Positions 51,221-63,679 of a DNA stretch of 64,000 bases are shown here, one piece after another (the first letter of the stretch is position 1; every line of letters starts with the position of its first letter). Source of the DNA: Megalobrama amblycephala (taxonomy: Eukaryota > Chordata > Actinopteri > Cypriniformes > Xenocyprididae); contig NC_063057.1 in the NCBI RefSeq assembly GCF_018812025.1, positions 20,879,138 to 20,943,137 on the forward strand. Direction: 5' to 3'. The notes beneath the pieces are model-generated. The model was not told the origin of the DNA. It saw only the letters and a program-made list of their open reading frames with translations, and made no database searches. The position numbers and the translations under genes are program-made.

Positions 51221-52153
51221 CACTATAAACACTCAAAATACTTAATTGGTTTGAGTAGGACAAACTTAAATTGAACAAATTATTTCAGTTAAATGAACTG
51301 TTATGAGTATTTAGAACTTTTTTCCTTTGGAGTTCACATCACTTGAACATATTCAAGTAAACTGAACTGTTTCATTGTTTTGAATTGTATGAACTCATTT
51401 ATTTTAATTTAGACTAACTTAAGTTTAAATTAAACAGTGCTGGGATATTTTATTTCTCACCATGCTTTGCCCATGGCACTCGAAAAGGGAGAGTAAATGC
51501 TAAAATTATGTGTTATATATATTTTTTTGTGTGCAAGATTAATGGTAATGGAGATTTAGTAGTGATTAATGTTTTGTTATGCTAATTTAGAAGAGTTTCT
51601 GTTAATGTGGGTTTTTGGAGAGTTACCATCATGGTGACAAGTGGTGCATGAGGCTTGGTTTGAGAGCAGGTAAGTTAAATGTTTTAAGTTGCTGTACTCG
51701 TTCAGTAAGTGTTATGCCATGCTATTGTTAACATGTTAGCAAATTAGCAAGTTGGCATTTTCTGAATTAGTTTGTTATAGCTAGCAAAATATGTACGTTG
51801 AGATAACCTGATAATTTTAAGTTAAATGTTTAAATTAGTGTACTCAAATATTTCAAGAACAATAAAAATGTATGAGTACAAAATAAAAATCTTACTTAAA
51901 ATTTGAGTTTCTTAACTTAAAAAATTCTCATTCAACTGTTTTTGAGTTCTGAGCGTTTACAGTGAAGTAATAAAAAAGTTAATTAACTTAAATTTTTATG
52001 TAAATTGCTATCAAAATGTATGAGTTAGCTAACTTAATACTTCAAGTTAGGAGCAATTAACATGCATAAGTAAACTTAAAAATGGATAGTTCTACTTACT
52101 TAAAATTCGGAACATCATAACTCAAGTTAGCCCAACTTATTGGGATTACAGTG
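51221..52153. mobile_element. CACTR-ended element (about 933 bp)
   Basis: It begins CACTATAAACACTCAAAATA and ends TATTGGGATTACAGTG, so both ends read CACT(A/G)TAA inward. Subterminal AACTTAA/TTGAGTT words recur on both strands. The ends suggest an EnSpm/CACTA-type element; the flanking trinucleotides (TAA and TAT) do not match exactly. No transposase. Confidence 0.5.
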
Positions 52154-52180
52154 TATGCATTTGTTAAGATAATTGTGCTG

Positions 52181-52653
52181 AGGAGTGTTTTATCCCGGAG
52201 GAGTGTTTTATCCCGGACGAGCCCCCACATTTGTCACGACCGGCTCAAAATCCGTGACAAATAAGAGGAGGACTAGTAGGTTGGTAAGGATGAAAAAGAG
52301 TGTTTATTAACACAAGTAGAAAAATATATAAAAAAGAAAATTACTTACAAAAATAACCCCAATTTCTGTCTGACACATGATGTTAAAATATCAGACAGAA
52401 CCAAATACAAAGTAACAACAAAGGCAAAATAAATAAACCTGAACAAAAACCAAACAAGCTAAACGGAAGCAAATAAGTCACAACACCTTCATGATACAAG
52501 CCTGCTCACACGCTTCCTTTATATAAAGGACAAAACAGGTGCCAATCATTCTCAATTAGCCCAAACAGATAACGTTAGGTACAGATTCTCGCGATGAGTC
52601 TCCCAGCCACACCCACCGGTCGACACAGTAGGAGTAACGGGAGACGCGTCACA
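52181..52653 (-). mobile_element. Truncated LTR retroelement: LTR, primer binding site and short leader
   Basis: On the minus strand an LTR of about 420 bp starts near 52653 (TGTGACGCG) and ends near 52232 (GTGACA). It contains a TATA box (CCTTTATATAAAGG, 52516-52529) and AATAAA (about 52305-52312). The tRNA-Pro-type primer site follows, then an 18-bp leader word repeated twice, after which the element stops. No gag, pol or env is in the window. Confidence 0.8.
52210..52227 (-). other. Retroelement primer binding site (tRNA-Pro type)
   Basis: On the minus strand the 18 bases TGGGGGCTCGTCCGGGAT equal the proline-tRNA primer site known from gammaretroviruses such as MLV, 4 nt beyond the LTR end. 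It fixes the orientation of the LTR; it does not by itself distinguish an endogenous retrovirus from a Gypsy-type element. Confidence 0.9.
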
Positions 52654-53334
52654 TCGTAAAGATTATATGTAAGAATACCAATTATCTGTGGTAAAATCAC
52701 TGTAACACACAGCTTTGAGTACCTTGTTGCTTTAATCAACATGAATGATACTGATTTTTTAGCTTTTATTCACAACCATTTCAATCGGTTACAATTACCC
52801 CTGAATGTTGCAAATTAAACAATTACATCAAATTAAATAAATGTGCTAATGGTGTTAAAAAAAATGAATACCATTAAACATGTAATTAATTGCACACGGT
52901 AACAGGCTATCTTTATGGATAATAAAAACAATGACACAAACTGGACAAAAACTAGAAACATTTGCATTTGCATACATGTTTCAGGCCTAAGGAAGACTAA
53001 ACCGATTGGGTAGAGTGAGAGAAAGACACAAAACACTCTTTAAGCTTATGTAAGTTCAAGCTGAGGCCAGACAAGAGACAGAAGGTGGGAGGAGGGGGGT
53101 GCTGAGGGGGAAAAAAAGACAAGAAAAATCGAGGGGGGACCGAGAGGGGTAGAATAACTGTGAGTACATTCAGTTACACATTTTTCAGTTCAATAAAATG
53201 ACCATAATAATGATGTGTGAGAACTAAGCCAAAACACACACACTGATGTAAGTGGTCATCTGTTTCTCATTACAGCGTGGAATCCTTCCCATCGTCTTTT
53301 CTGAGCTTGTGAGCATTTGGAACAGTTCCTGTTC

Positions 53335-53421
<87 letters not shown>

Positions 53422-53859
53422 AGAGACAGAGAGAGAGAGAGAGACAGAGAGAACATGTTTTGAAGTATTTGGTGATGTGTTTTAGGTTACTGTGACTTGA
53501 TTTAAGTACCTCTATAAATGTAGAATTTCTCTGTGAGAGTGTTTTGTTTAAACCGTGTGTTAGTCATCTTCCATTCTCTATGCATTGCTCTCATAAAATG
53601 AGTCTTTCTCTCTCATTTTATAACACTATATAAGAGCAGAATGACAGAAGAGAAGATGTTCTGAGCATAGCAAGGCTAGCACAAGAGTTCAAGGTTCAAA
53701 TGCAAAAACTTTGAACAGCCTTTGGCATGTGAGCAAGGTTGACTTACTCCCACACACACTCCTATCCACCCATTTACATTACAATTTTAAATGATTGCAT
53801 ACCATAGACTTGTATTGTTTTTATTTAAAGCTAATTATAAATGTAATGCTATTTCATAC
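52654..53859. other. Non-coding stretch with CA/GA microsatellite
   Basis: Apart from the microsatellite (53336-53450) nothing is recognised. Confidence 0.5.
53336..53450. repeat. (CA)n followed by (GA)n microsatellite
   Basis: About 41 CA dinucleotides (53336-53418) then GA-rich sequence to 53450. Confidence 0.97.
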
Positions 53860-55160
<1,301 letters not shown>

Positions 55161-55421
55161 ACTTTTTGTGAAATTCGTGAATCTTTTTTTTTTTTTCGGG
55201 ATATTTGAAAGTTCAGTTCTTCAACTGAGAAGAATAAAAACCAAATGATTGTGGATTTCTTGTTGTCATCATAGCTGGATAGGACATAAAACTGATATTT
55301 CTGATTCATTCTAAATTCTGACTGCATGAACAACATTTGAAGCACCTGTGAAATGCACAATTAAATAATTAATAATCATTAATTCTGATAAATTGTTGTT
55401 GCATCCCAGCCTGTTTAGGAC
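55161..55421. other. Non-coding spacer
   Basis: Nothing recognised. Confidence 0.5.
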
Positions 55422-56661
55422 CAGTGTTGGGGAAAATTACTTTTAACAGTAATGCATTACAATATTGCGTTACTCCCTAAAAAAAAAGTAATTAATTACA
55501 TTACTTAGATACTTTTTATGAAAAGTAATGCATTACATTACTTTTGCGTTACTTTTTCTCACCTGGGGTGGGCTTGCTTTTTGTTGTTTAAAGGTCCCGT
55601 TCTTCGTGATCCCATGTTTCAAACTTTAGTTAGTGTGTAATGTTGTTGTTAGAGTATAAATAAAATCTGTAAAATTTTAAAGCTCAAAGTTCAATGCCAA
55701 GCGAGATATTTTATTTAACAGAAGTCGCCTACATCGAACGGCCACTTTGGACTACATCCCTCTACTTCCTTCTTTAATGACGTCACTAAAACAGTTTTTT
55801 GACTAACCTCCGCCCACAGGAATACACAAGAGTTGCGTTTGTAGAGTGTGTTTGTCGCCATGTCGTCGAAACGCTGTTATTTTCATCCCGCAGTCCAATC
55901 ACCGGGTCTGATTCCGGCTCAAATTGATAGGGTAAAATTAAAGACATGTTTACAATAACACTGAGCGCATGCATCTCCACGTTATGGTAAGAGGCGTGAC
56001 CTTTCCGGGCAAGATGCGCTAAACTGCTGTCGAATCACAACACAGGAACCGCTGGCACAATCAGAACTCGTTACGTATTTCTGAAGGAGGGACTTCATAG
56101 AACAAGGAAGTCATCAGCCCGTTTTTATGACAATGGAAACAGCGGTATACAGATTATTATTAAGTAAATTATGTGAAAAATACTGTGTTTTTCTACACGC
56201 GAAAAATGAACACATGTTATATTGCACTCTATAAACACAATCAAAGCTTCAAAAAACCACGAAAAAAGGGACCTTTAATAACAACAAAAAAAGTTTTTTT
56301 TGGCAAATGTTAAGGCCCTTTCACACCAAAAGTGAAATGAAAAAGCCTCAGAATGAAGGAAATGCATATTTATGCCTCAACAGTAGAGGGCGCAGCTCAA
56401 ACAAATCTTTCAGCTGTGCTGCCATTCTGGATTAAAGAAGAATAAGATACTGGAGAAGGAAGTTCAACAATCTTATTTCTAAATCTAATCTTTAGTCAGT
56501 CAATAAATATTAAAAAAGTAACCTGTGTTATTTATTTGAAAAAAAGTAACTTAGATATTTTGTTGTAAATTGAAAAAGTAATGCATTACTTTTCTAGTTA
56601 CTTGAAAAAGTAATCTGATTACGTAACTCAAGTTACTTGTAATGCGTTTCCCCCAACACTG
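55422..56661. mobile_element. hAT-like element, interrupted by a TTAA element
   Basis: Begins CAGTGTTGGGGAAAATTAC and ends GTTTCCCCCAACACTG, with AAGTAATGCATTAC words in both subterminal parts. The two halves (55422-55587 and 56279-56661) are separated by the TTAA element. A clear 8-bp duplication was not seen. Non-autonomous. Confidence 0.8.
55588..56278. mobile_element. TTAA element with AAAGGTCCCGTTCTTCGTG ends (691 bp), nested
   Basis: TTAA at 55588-55591 and 56275-56278. The ends AAAGGTCCCGTTCTTCGTG and CACGAAAAAAGGGACCTTT are inverted repeats. It interrupts the hAT-like element. No transposase. Confidence 0.85.
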
Positions 56662-57281
<620 letters not shown>

Positions 57282-57560
57282 CATTCCATAGGCGTAATGG
57301 TTTACTGTACAAACTGTACATTCTATCCCTCTACACTACCTACTCCTAAACCTACCCATCACAGAAAACATTCTTTTTTACATTTTTAATAAAACATTGT
57401 TTAGTATGTTTTTAAATCTATTTTAAATATGAGGACTCATGAAATGTCCTTATATTTCATGTTTATGTCGTAATACCAGTGTAATACCCATGGCATTATA
57501 CAAATTTGTGTCCTCATAAATCACAAAAATGTGTGCACACACACACACACACACACACTC
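57282..57560 (+). repeat. Dispersed repeat with CA tail, copy 2
   Basis: It begins CATTCCATAGGCGTAATGG, continues with CACAGAAAACATTC and ATGAAATGTCCTTATATTTC, ends TGTCCTCATAAATCACAAAA and runs into CA. Most of it nearly matches 24108-24320. Confidence 0.82.
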
Positions 57561-58215
57561 GACCAGTCACTCGCCGCTCATAAAACTTTGATCTAAAACT
57601 TAGCTGGAGGAAACCTCACACCAGATCTCTAGAGAAATATCCTGCTAACCAAAACAAAGCACGAAACATCACGATAGAAAGAAACAACACGAGGCAAACC
57701 CCAAATCAATCTCAACAAAATTGTACAGGGCCAAATAGGCACATCAGCATCTGTAGTGAAGGCATTTGTAATGCTAGTTATGTGTTCCTATACCAAATGC
57801 ATGTCGTCAAAATGGTGCATGATATGGAAAGCATCACATTTCAAGCATCTATTTTCCATTTTGAATAAAATATATGGGTCTCCTGTTCAAACCTCCTCTA
57901 ACAAGGAGGCTAAAGACCGCATGCCTCTAGTGTCAGTGGCTACAGCGCCTCTTGAGATCAGGGGAGTGAGGTTTACATACACAGCTCTTACTGGCCTACG
58001 TTCATTACACATGCTTTCAATTTACTTAACTATAAAAAAGAAAAAAAAAAAAAAAAAAAAAGAAAGAAAAACAAACGTCAGGGTTGTACAATTGCCCTGA
58101 TATTATAAGGAAAAACACAAGTTGTATTAGAAGAAATCTTTGAAAATAAACCCTTTTTTTTACTAAGTAGTTTTGCAGAATATTGTATTTATTATTTATT
58201 TAAGCCGTTAAGCAT

Positions 58216-58217
<2 letters not shown>
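57561..58217. other. Non-coding stretch
   Basis: A-run at 58037-58062; nothing recognised. Confidence 0.5.

Positions 58218-58253
<36 letters not shown>
58218..58253. repeat. (TA)n microsatellite abutting a Tc1-like end
   Basis: About 18 TA units directly before the left inverted repeat at 58254. Confidence 0.97.
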
Positions 58254-58258
<5 letters not shown>

Positions 58259-59195
58259 TACAGTCCAAAAGTTCGGAACCACTAAGATTTTTAATGTTTT
58301 TAAAAGAAGTTTCGTCTGCTCACCAAGGCTATATTTATTTAATTAAAAATACAGTAAAAACAGTAATATTGTGAAATATTATTACAATTTAAAATAACTG
58401 TGTACTATTTAAATATATTTGACAAAGTAATTTATTCCTGTGATGCAAAGCTGAATTTTCAGCATTGTTACTCCAGTCTTCAGTGTCACATGATCCTTCA
58501 GAAATCATTCTAATATGCTGATCTGCTGCTCAATAAACATTTATGATTATTTTCAATGTTGAAAACAGTTGTGTACTTTTTTTTTTCAGGATTCCTTGAT
58601 GAATAGAAAGTTCAAAAGAACAGCATTTATCTGAAATACAAAGCTTCTGTAGCATTATACACTACCGTTCAAAAGTTTGGGGTCAGTAAGAATTTTATTT
58701 ATTTATTTTTTTTTTTGAAAAGAAATTAAAGAAATGAATACTTTTATTCAGCAAGGATGCATTAAATCAATCAAAAGTGGCAGTAAAGACATTTATAATG
58801 TTACAAAAGATTAGATTTCAGATAAACACTGTTCTTTTGAACTTTCTATTCATCAAATACTCCTGAAAAAAAATATTGTACACAAATATTTTGTACAATT
58901 GTACACATTAAATGTTTCTTGAGCAGCAGATCAGCATATTAGAATGATTTCTGAAGGATCATGTGACACTGAAGACTGGAGTAACGATGCTGAAAATTCA
59001 GCTTTGCCATCACAGGAATAAATTACTTTGTGAAATATATTCAAATAGAAAACAGTTAATTTAAATTGTAATAATATTTCACAATATTACTGTTTTTTAC
59101 TGTATTTTTAATAAATGTAGCCTTGGTGAGCAGACGAAACTTCTTTTAAAAACATTAAAAATCTTAGTGGTTCCAAACTTTTGGACTGTACTGTA
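58254..59195. mobile_element. Tc1/mariner-like foldback MITE (942 bp)
   Basis: The ends TACAGTACAGTCCAAAAGTT and AACTTTTGGACTGTACTGTA are inverted repeats beside TA, fitting Tc1/mariner TA targeting. The arms (about 58254-58640 and 58800-59195) are near reverse complements. The centre contains CACTACCGTTCAAAAGTTTG, a related Tc1-like end. No transposase. Confidence 0.82.
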
Positions 59196-59233
59196 TATGT
59201 TTTTTTTTTTTTTTGATTTCACAGATAACTTCA

Positions 59234-59252
59234 CACAAACGTTTTCTTGCCA

Positions 59253-59323
<71 letters not shown>

Positions 59324-59343
59324 GTGGCAAGAAAAAGTTTGTG
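59234..59343. repeat. Inverted Tc1-like ends facing across a TA microsatellite
   Basis: CACAAACGTTTTCTTGCCACTG (written in two parts: CACAAACGTTTT, CTTGCCACTG; 59234-59255) and the complement of CAGTGGCAAGAAAAAGTTTG (from 59322) match 21/22 over the arm. A (TA)n run (59255-59317) separates them. Two element ends probably meet at an expanded TA target. Confidence 0.65.
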
Positions 59344-59879
59344 AACCCCTTGCTGTATATTTGAAATCAAAGTCATGTGGTGCAAAACAAAAAACTAAAC
59401 AAAAACCAGAAATAATACACCCCCCCCCCCCCAAAAAAAAAACCATTTATTTTGTAAAATATCACAATGTTATTATAATATAATTAATTTGTAAATAAAT
59501 AAGTACCATAAGTAAGTACTATAAATGCAAAACATCTGACAGTAGAAATGAACTGGTCAAAAATACTAATACTAATTTTTTTTGAGTGCATGTCGCTGAA
59601 ACATTCTGTTGTATATTACAATTTTGTGATTAGCTGATGTTTTGTGATATTTATGACTATTTATGACATTTGTGTTTGCTCCTGGCATTATCTAAAAGTT
59701 TTCCTGTTAGAACCGCATCCATCAGATGTTTTTAATTTAGAATGCATGTGTTGGTCTTGAATAAAAGAGAAATAAACACAGATGTAAATAGTCTTTTTAA
59801 GACTGTTATATGACCTTTCTAGACTGCAAGCCTATTTGGTTGCATTTTATTTTCTAAACATACACACAAACTGGCATAA
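59344..59879. other. Non-coding stretch
   Basis: Short C-run at 59421-59432; nothing recognised. Confidence 0.5.
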
Positions 59880-60140
59880 GTGGTTTACGGGGACTCTTCG
59901 GCATAATGGTTTTTATACTGTACAAACTTTATATTCTATCCCCTTACACTAGTAAACCTTCCTTTTACATAAAGAAAAAGAAAGAAAAAACACTCTTTAG
60001 TATGTTTTTTAAGGACATTTGGTTTACAAGGACACATGACGTGTTTATATTGTAACACCCATGTCATTATACCCATTTGTGTCCTCATAAACCATCTATA
60101 CAAGAACACACACGCACGCACACACACACACACACATATA
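59880..60140 (+). repeat. Dispersed repeat with CA tail, copy 3 (diverged)
   Basis: GGCATAATGGTTTTTATAC, ACCCATGTCATTATACCC and TGTCCTCATAAACCATCTA followed by CA dinucleotides match the other copies in order, with more divergence. Confidence 0.7.
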
Positions 60141-60696
60141 AAATATCTTAATGCATCCAGTATTTTCAGAAAACATGAAGACGTCACATCATCACAGATG
60201 ATTAAGCATGCTGACAGCTTAATTGCTGATTTTTAGGAGGGCTGAGATAAAAGAAAGGGGTCTGGGCTGGCACTGCAGTCCACATGTGAAAATCAGCTTC
60301 AGATTCTCCTCTCGGCTAATGGACTTTATAAAAGCTCTGATTTTTCAACTAACCTCTCTCTGTGTCTCTCATTGCTTAGAGTGTGCTGTTGGCCAGGTGA
60401 GCACACTTCTGCGCACTGCACTTCAGACGTGCTTTACACTGATGAACAAAGTGAGGGCTGTGAGTCACACACGCTTTCAGCTTGTTAACACACAGGCATA
60501 CACACTGTATTTCACCTCTCACAAAGAGCTACCACATAACTGCTCTTATTGTCTATCTCACTTCTATGTTTTCAATCTGTCTCACCTCACCATCTCTGTC
60601 TGAAAACTAGAATTCTGTACCATGTACAGTAAATGTGATGTTGGTAAAGATCATGTATGCAAGTATTCAATGTTCAATCAATCTCTTTTAATCCCT
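60141..60696. other. Non-coding stretch
   Basis: The 126-codon ORF starting at 60223 lacks recognisable domains. Nothing else recognised. Confidence 0.45.
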
Positions 60697-61437
60697 TTAA
60701 AGGTGGTACAGAGGATGTTTTCGTCGACTGAGTTTTTGAAATGAGCGCATGCGGAGGAACAACCCCCCTCCTTCACAGCTCATTTCAAGTGAACGCCTCC
60801 CAAAACTCATGCACGAGTGTTTGTTTACCATCGGCATTCGCTGTGTTATTAAGCCGGGGACACATTTAACGACTAGCTAAAACATTCTGACTGTGCTCAA
60901 CATACAGTGATTGTTTCCTGCTCCTGAAGCAGATTTATATTCTTTCACATGGAATTTGAACACCGACTGTAATCACAGACTGAACGCAACTGGCTCTGAC
61001 TGGACGCGTTTGAGCGCGATCAGTCATAAGTATCAATTTACATTCATAATCGGCCTTACAATCGTTAAGCCGCGCACACACTTAGTGGATTCATTATGTC
61101 GGACTCACCTCATAATCTGCAGTTGTTACTCCTGTCTCCTGACAAAAACATTGCATGCGGCGCATGTAGTGTGGAAAGTTACTAGAGCGCGCAGCCGCGC
61201 GTCTCTCACAAGGAACGTCATGGCAGTGATTGACAAGCCAGAGGGCCAATCGTTTACGCGATGATCGCGTAAACGATTGGCTGATGTTTTTAAGGCCCTA
61301 CCTCGTGCACAAATGATGTATATTAATAATATTCCTTTCAGTGCACCTAATAAATAGTCTTTTATCAGTTAGTAAAGACAGTTTCAAGTAATATTGCAAA
61401 AATGTATAAAACAAAACATCCTCTGTACCATCTTTAA
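60697..61437. mobile_element. TTAA element with GGTGGTACAGAGGATG ends (741 bp)
   Basis: TTAA at 60697-60700 and 61434-61437. The ends AGGTGGTACAGAGGATGTTT and AACATCCTCTGTACCATCT are inverted repeats. It contains a perfect 35-bp palindrome (61246-61280). No transposase ORF; the 117-codon frame has no recognised domain. Confidence 0.83.
61246..61280. repeat. Perfect 35-bp palindrome
   Basis: CCAATCGTTTACGCGAT, a central G, then ATCGCGTAAACGATTGG: 17-base arms with no mismatch. Confidence 0.97.
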
Positions 61438-61614
61438 TGTGCAGAGAGGACTAACTAAGCCATCCGTTAGTGTGTAACATTACAAAATGGCCACCTAACA
61501 GGTGTGTATTCTTGAGAAGTTTTTGTTTCCAGACACCAACAAGGTGAATCTCACAGGAAAACATCCAGATCATGTCACTATGAAAATGATATAAAATAAA
61601 CAATAAAATCTAAT
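61438..61614. other. Non-coding spacer
   Basis: Nothing recognised. Confidence 0.5.
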
Positions 61615-61797
61615 TTAAAGGATTAGTTCACTTTAAAATGAAAAGCTTTACTTACCCTCAAGCCATCCTAGGTGTATTAATATATATCCTGACACATCCA
61701 AGCTTTTTACAATGGCAGTAAACAGGACCAACAAGTATGAAGCTGAAGAAAGTGCCTCCATCCAAAGCAATACGTACTCCACATGACTCTGTTTAAT
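61615..61797. mobile_element. AAAGGATTAGTTCA family, copy 3 (left part only)
   Basis: TTAA (61615-61618) then AGGATTAGTTCACTTTAAAA, CCCTCAAGCCATCCTAGGTG. It ends without the matching right terminus at about 61797, where a different repeat begins. Confidence 0.7.
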
Positions 61798-61963
61798 TTC
61801 ATGTTAAGCATTTACCTCCCATAGTATATTAAGCCACGTTAAACATTTTCTAAGACGGTGATATTAAAAGACCAGACTCAGTAAACATCATACTAATAAT
61901 AATAAACCATACTATGTACAGCAAATATATATGAATATGAACACAATGTGTTTAATTACACAT
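61798..61963. repeat. Repeat also present inverted at 63838-64000
   Basis: Segment 61852-61963 (for example AACACAATGTGTTTAATTAC) matches, inverted, 63875-63988 (GTAATTAAACGTGTTGCGTT). Words such as TTACCTCCCATAG and GGAGGAAAATGC/CATAGAAAACC recur nearby. Confidence 0.65.
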
Positions 61964-61966
61964 TAA

Positions 61967-63676
61967 GGGCCCTACTGTATAATACACCCGGCGCAATGCG
62001 CGCAGCGCAAGTGTGTTTGCTAGTTTGCGTCCGTTCGCGTTTTCCCGTTCAGCGCCACGTCCTTAAATTAGTAAATGCATTTGCGTCAGTTAGTGCGCCC
62101 ATGGGCGTGCTGGTCTAAAGAAGAGGTGTGTTCAGGCGCATTGCCCGCGCATTGCTATTTTAAGGAGCTGAAAATAGACTGCACCATAGACCAACTCAAA
62201 CCTGGTCTAGGGCCCTATTTTAACGATCTAAACGCAAAGTGTAAAGCGCACGGCGCAGGTGCACTCAGGGCGTGTCCAAATCCACTTTTGCTATTTTAAC
62301 GACGGAAAAACGGTCCGTGCGCCGGGGCGCATTTTTGAAATGGGTTGTCCCTATTCTCTTAATGAGTAATGGGCGTAACGTTCAATAAACCAATCAGAGT
62401 GTCATCTCCCATTCCCTTTAAGAGCGAGATGCGCTCGCGCCATGGCGGATTGCTATTTACATGGCGTACACGCGATGAGTCAGTTAATATATATGTGTGT
62501 GTATTGGCACGATTGTTCAATTAATTATCTAATTTCGTTCATCATTATAAGTAGTAATAGGCTGAATTGAAAATAGGTAGCCTAATTCTAATCCACGCAA
62601 TGACTATTCATCATTACATTTTTATATTTATGTAGCCTACACAATAATATTCTTTTACACTGTAATCCTTTTGTTTTTAATATTTGGCATGTTTGTGTGA
62701 TGCACATCCCTGTGTGTAATAAGCAAAGTCAACGCGCACTGTGGACGCGCCCAGAGGCGCAGTTTCTACCAACGCGCTCTAACAAAAAATATTGGGCCAT
62801 TGACTTTAGACTTTAGACCAGGTTTGAGTTGGTCTATGGCGCAGTCTATTTTCAGCTCCTTAAAATAGCAATGCGCCGGCAATGCACCTGAACACACCTC
62901 TTTTTTAGACCAGCACGCCCATGGGCGCACTAACTGGCGCAAATGCATTTACTAATTTAAGGACGTGGCGCTGAACGGGAAAACGCGAACGGCGCCGGAC
63001 GCAAACTAGCAAACACACTTGCGCTGCGCCTTGCGTCGCATTGCGCCGGGTGTATTATAGGGCCCCTAAAGTCTAAAGTCAATGGCGCAATATTTTTTGT
63101 TAGAGCGCGTTGGTAGAAACTGCGCCTCTGGGCGCGTCCACAGTGCGCGTTGACTTTGCTTATTACACACAGGGATGTGCATCACACAAACATGCCAAAT
63201 ATTAAAAACAAAAGGATTACAGTGTAAAAGAATATTATTGTGTAGGCTACATAAATATAAAAATGTAATGATGAATAGTCATTGCGTGTATTAGAATTAG
63301 GCTACCTATTTTCAATTCAGCCTATTACTACTTATAATGATGAACGAAATTGGCTAATTAATTGAACAATCGTGCCAATACACACACATATATATATATT
63401 AACTGACTCATCGCGTGTACGCCATGTAAATAGCAATCCGCCATGGCGCGAGCGCATCTCGCTCTTAAAGGGAATGGGAGATGACACTCTGATTGGTTTA
63501 TTGAACGTTACGCCCATTACTCATTACGAGAATATGGACAACCCATTTAAAAAATGCGCCCCAGCGCACGTACCGTTTTTCCGTCGTTAAAATAGCAAAA
63601 GTGGATTTGGACACGCCCTGAGTGCACCTGCGCCGTGCGCTTTACACTTTGCGTTTAGATCGTTAAAATAGGGCCC
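61967..63676 (-). mobile_element. GGGCCCTAT-ended element (outer), split by another copy
   Basis: The outer copy has pieces 61967-62209 and 63069-63676 (851 bp together), in reverse orientation to the inner copy. Its ends GGGCCCTA and TAGGGCCC lie between TAA (61964-61966 and 63677-63679), a 3-bp duplication typical of PIF/Harbinger. No transposase. Confidence 0.82.
62210..63065 (+). mobile_element. GGGCCCTAT-ended element (inner), nested in its own family
   Basis: Begins GGGCCCTATTTTAACGATCT and ends GGGTGTATTATAGGGCCC. The 3-bp flanks are CTA (62207-62209 and 63066-63068). Nearly the same length (856 bp) as the outer copy and highly similar to it. Confidence 0.85.
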
Positions 63677-63679
63677 TAA

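Noticed and set aside
60911..61264. 117-codon ORF inside the 60697-61437 TTAA element
   Set aside because: No transposase motif or recognised domain; it runs into the palindrome.
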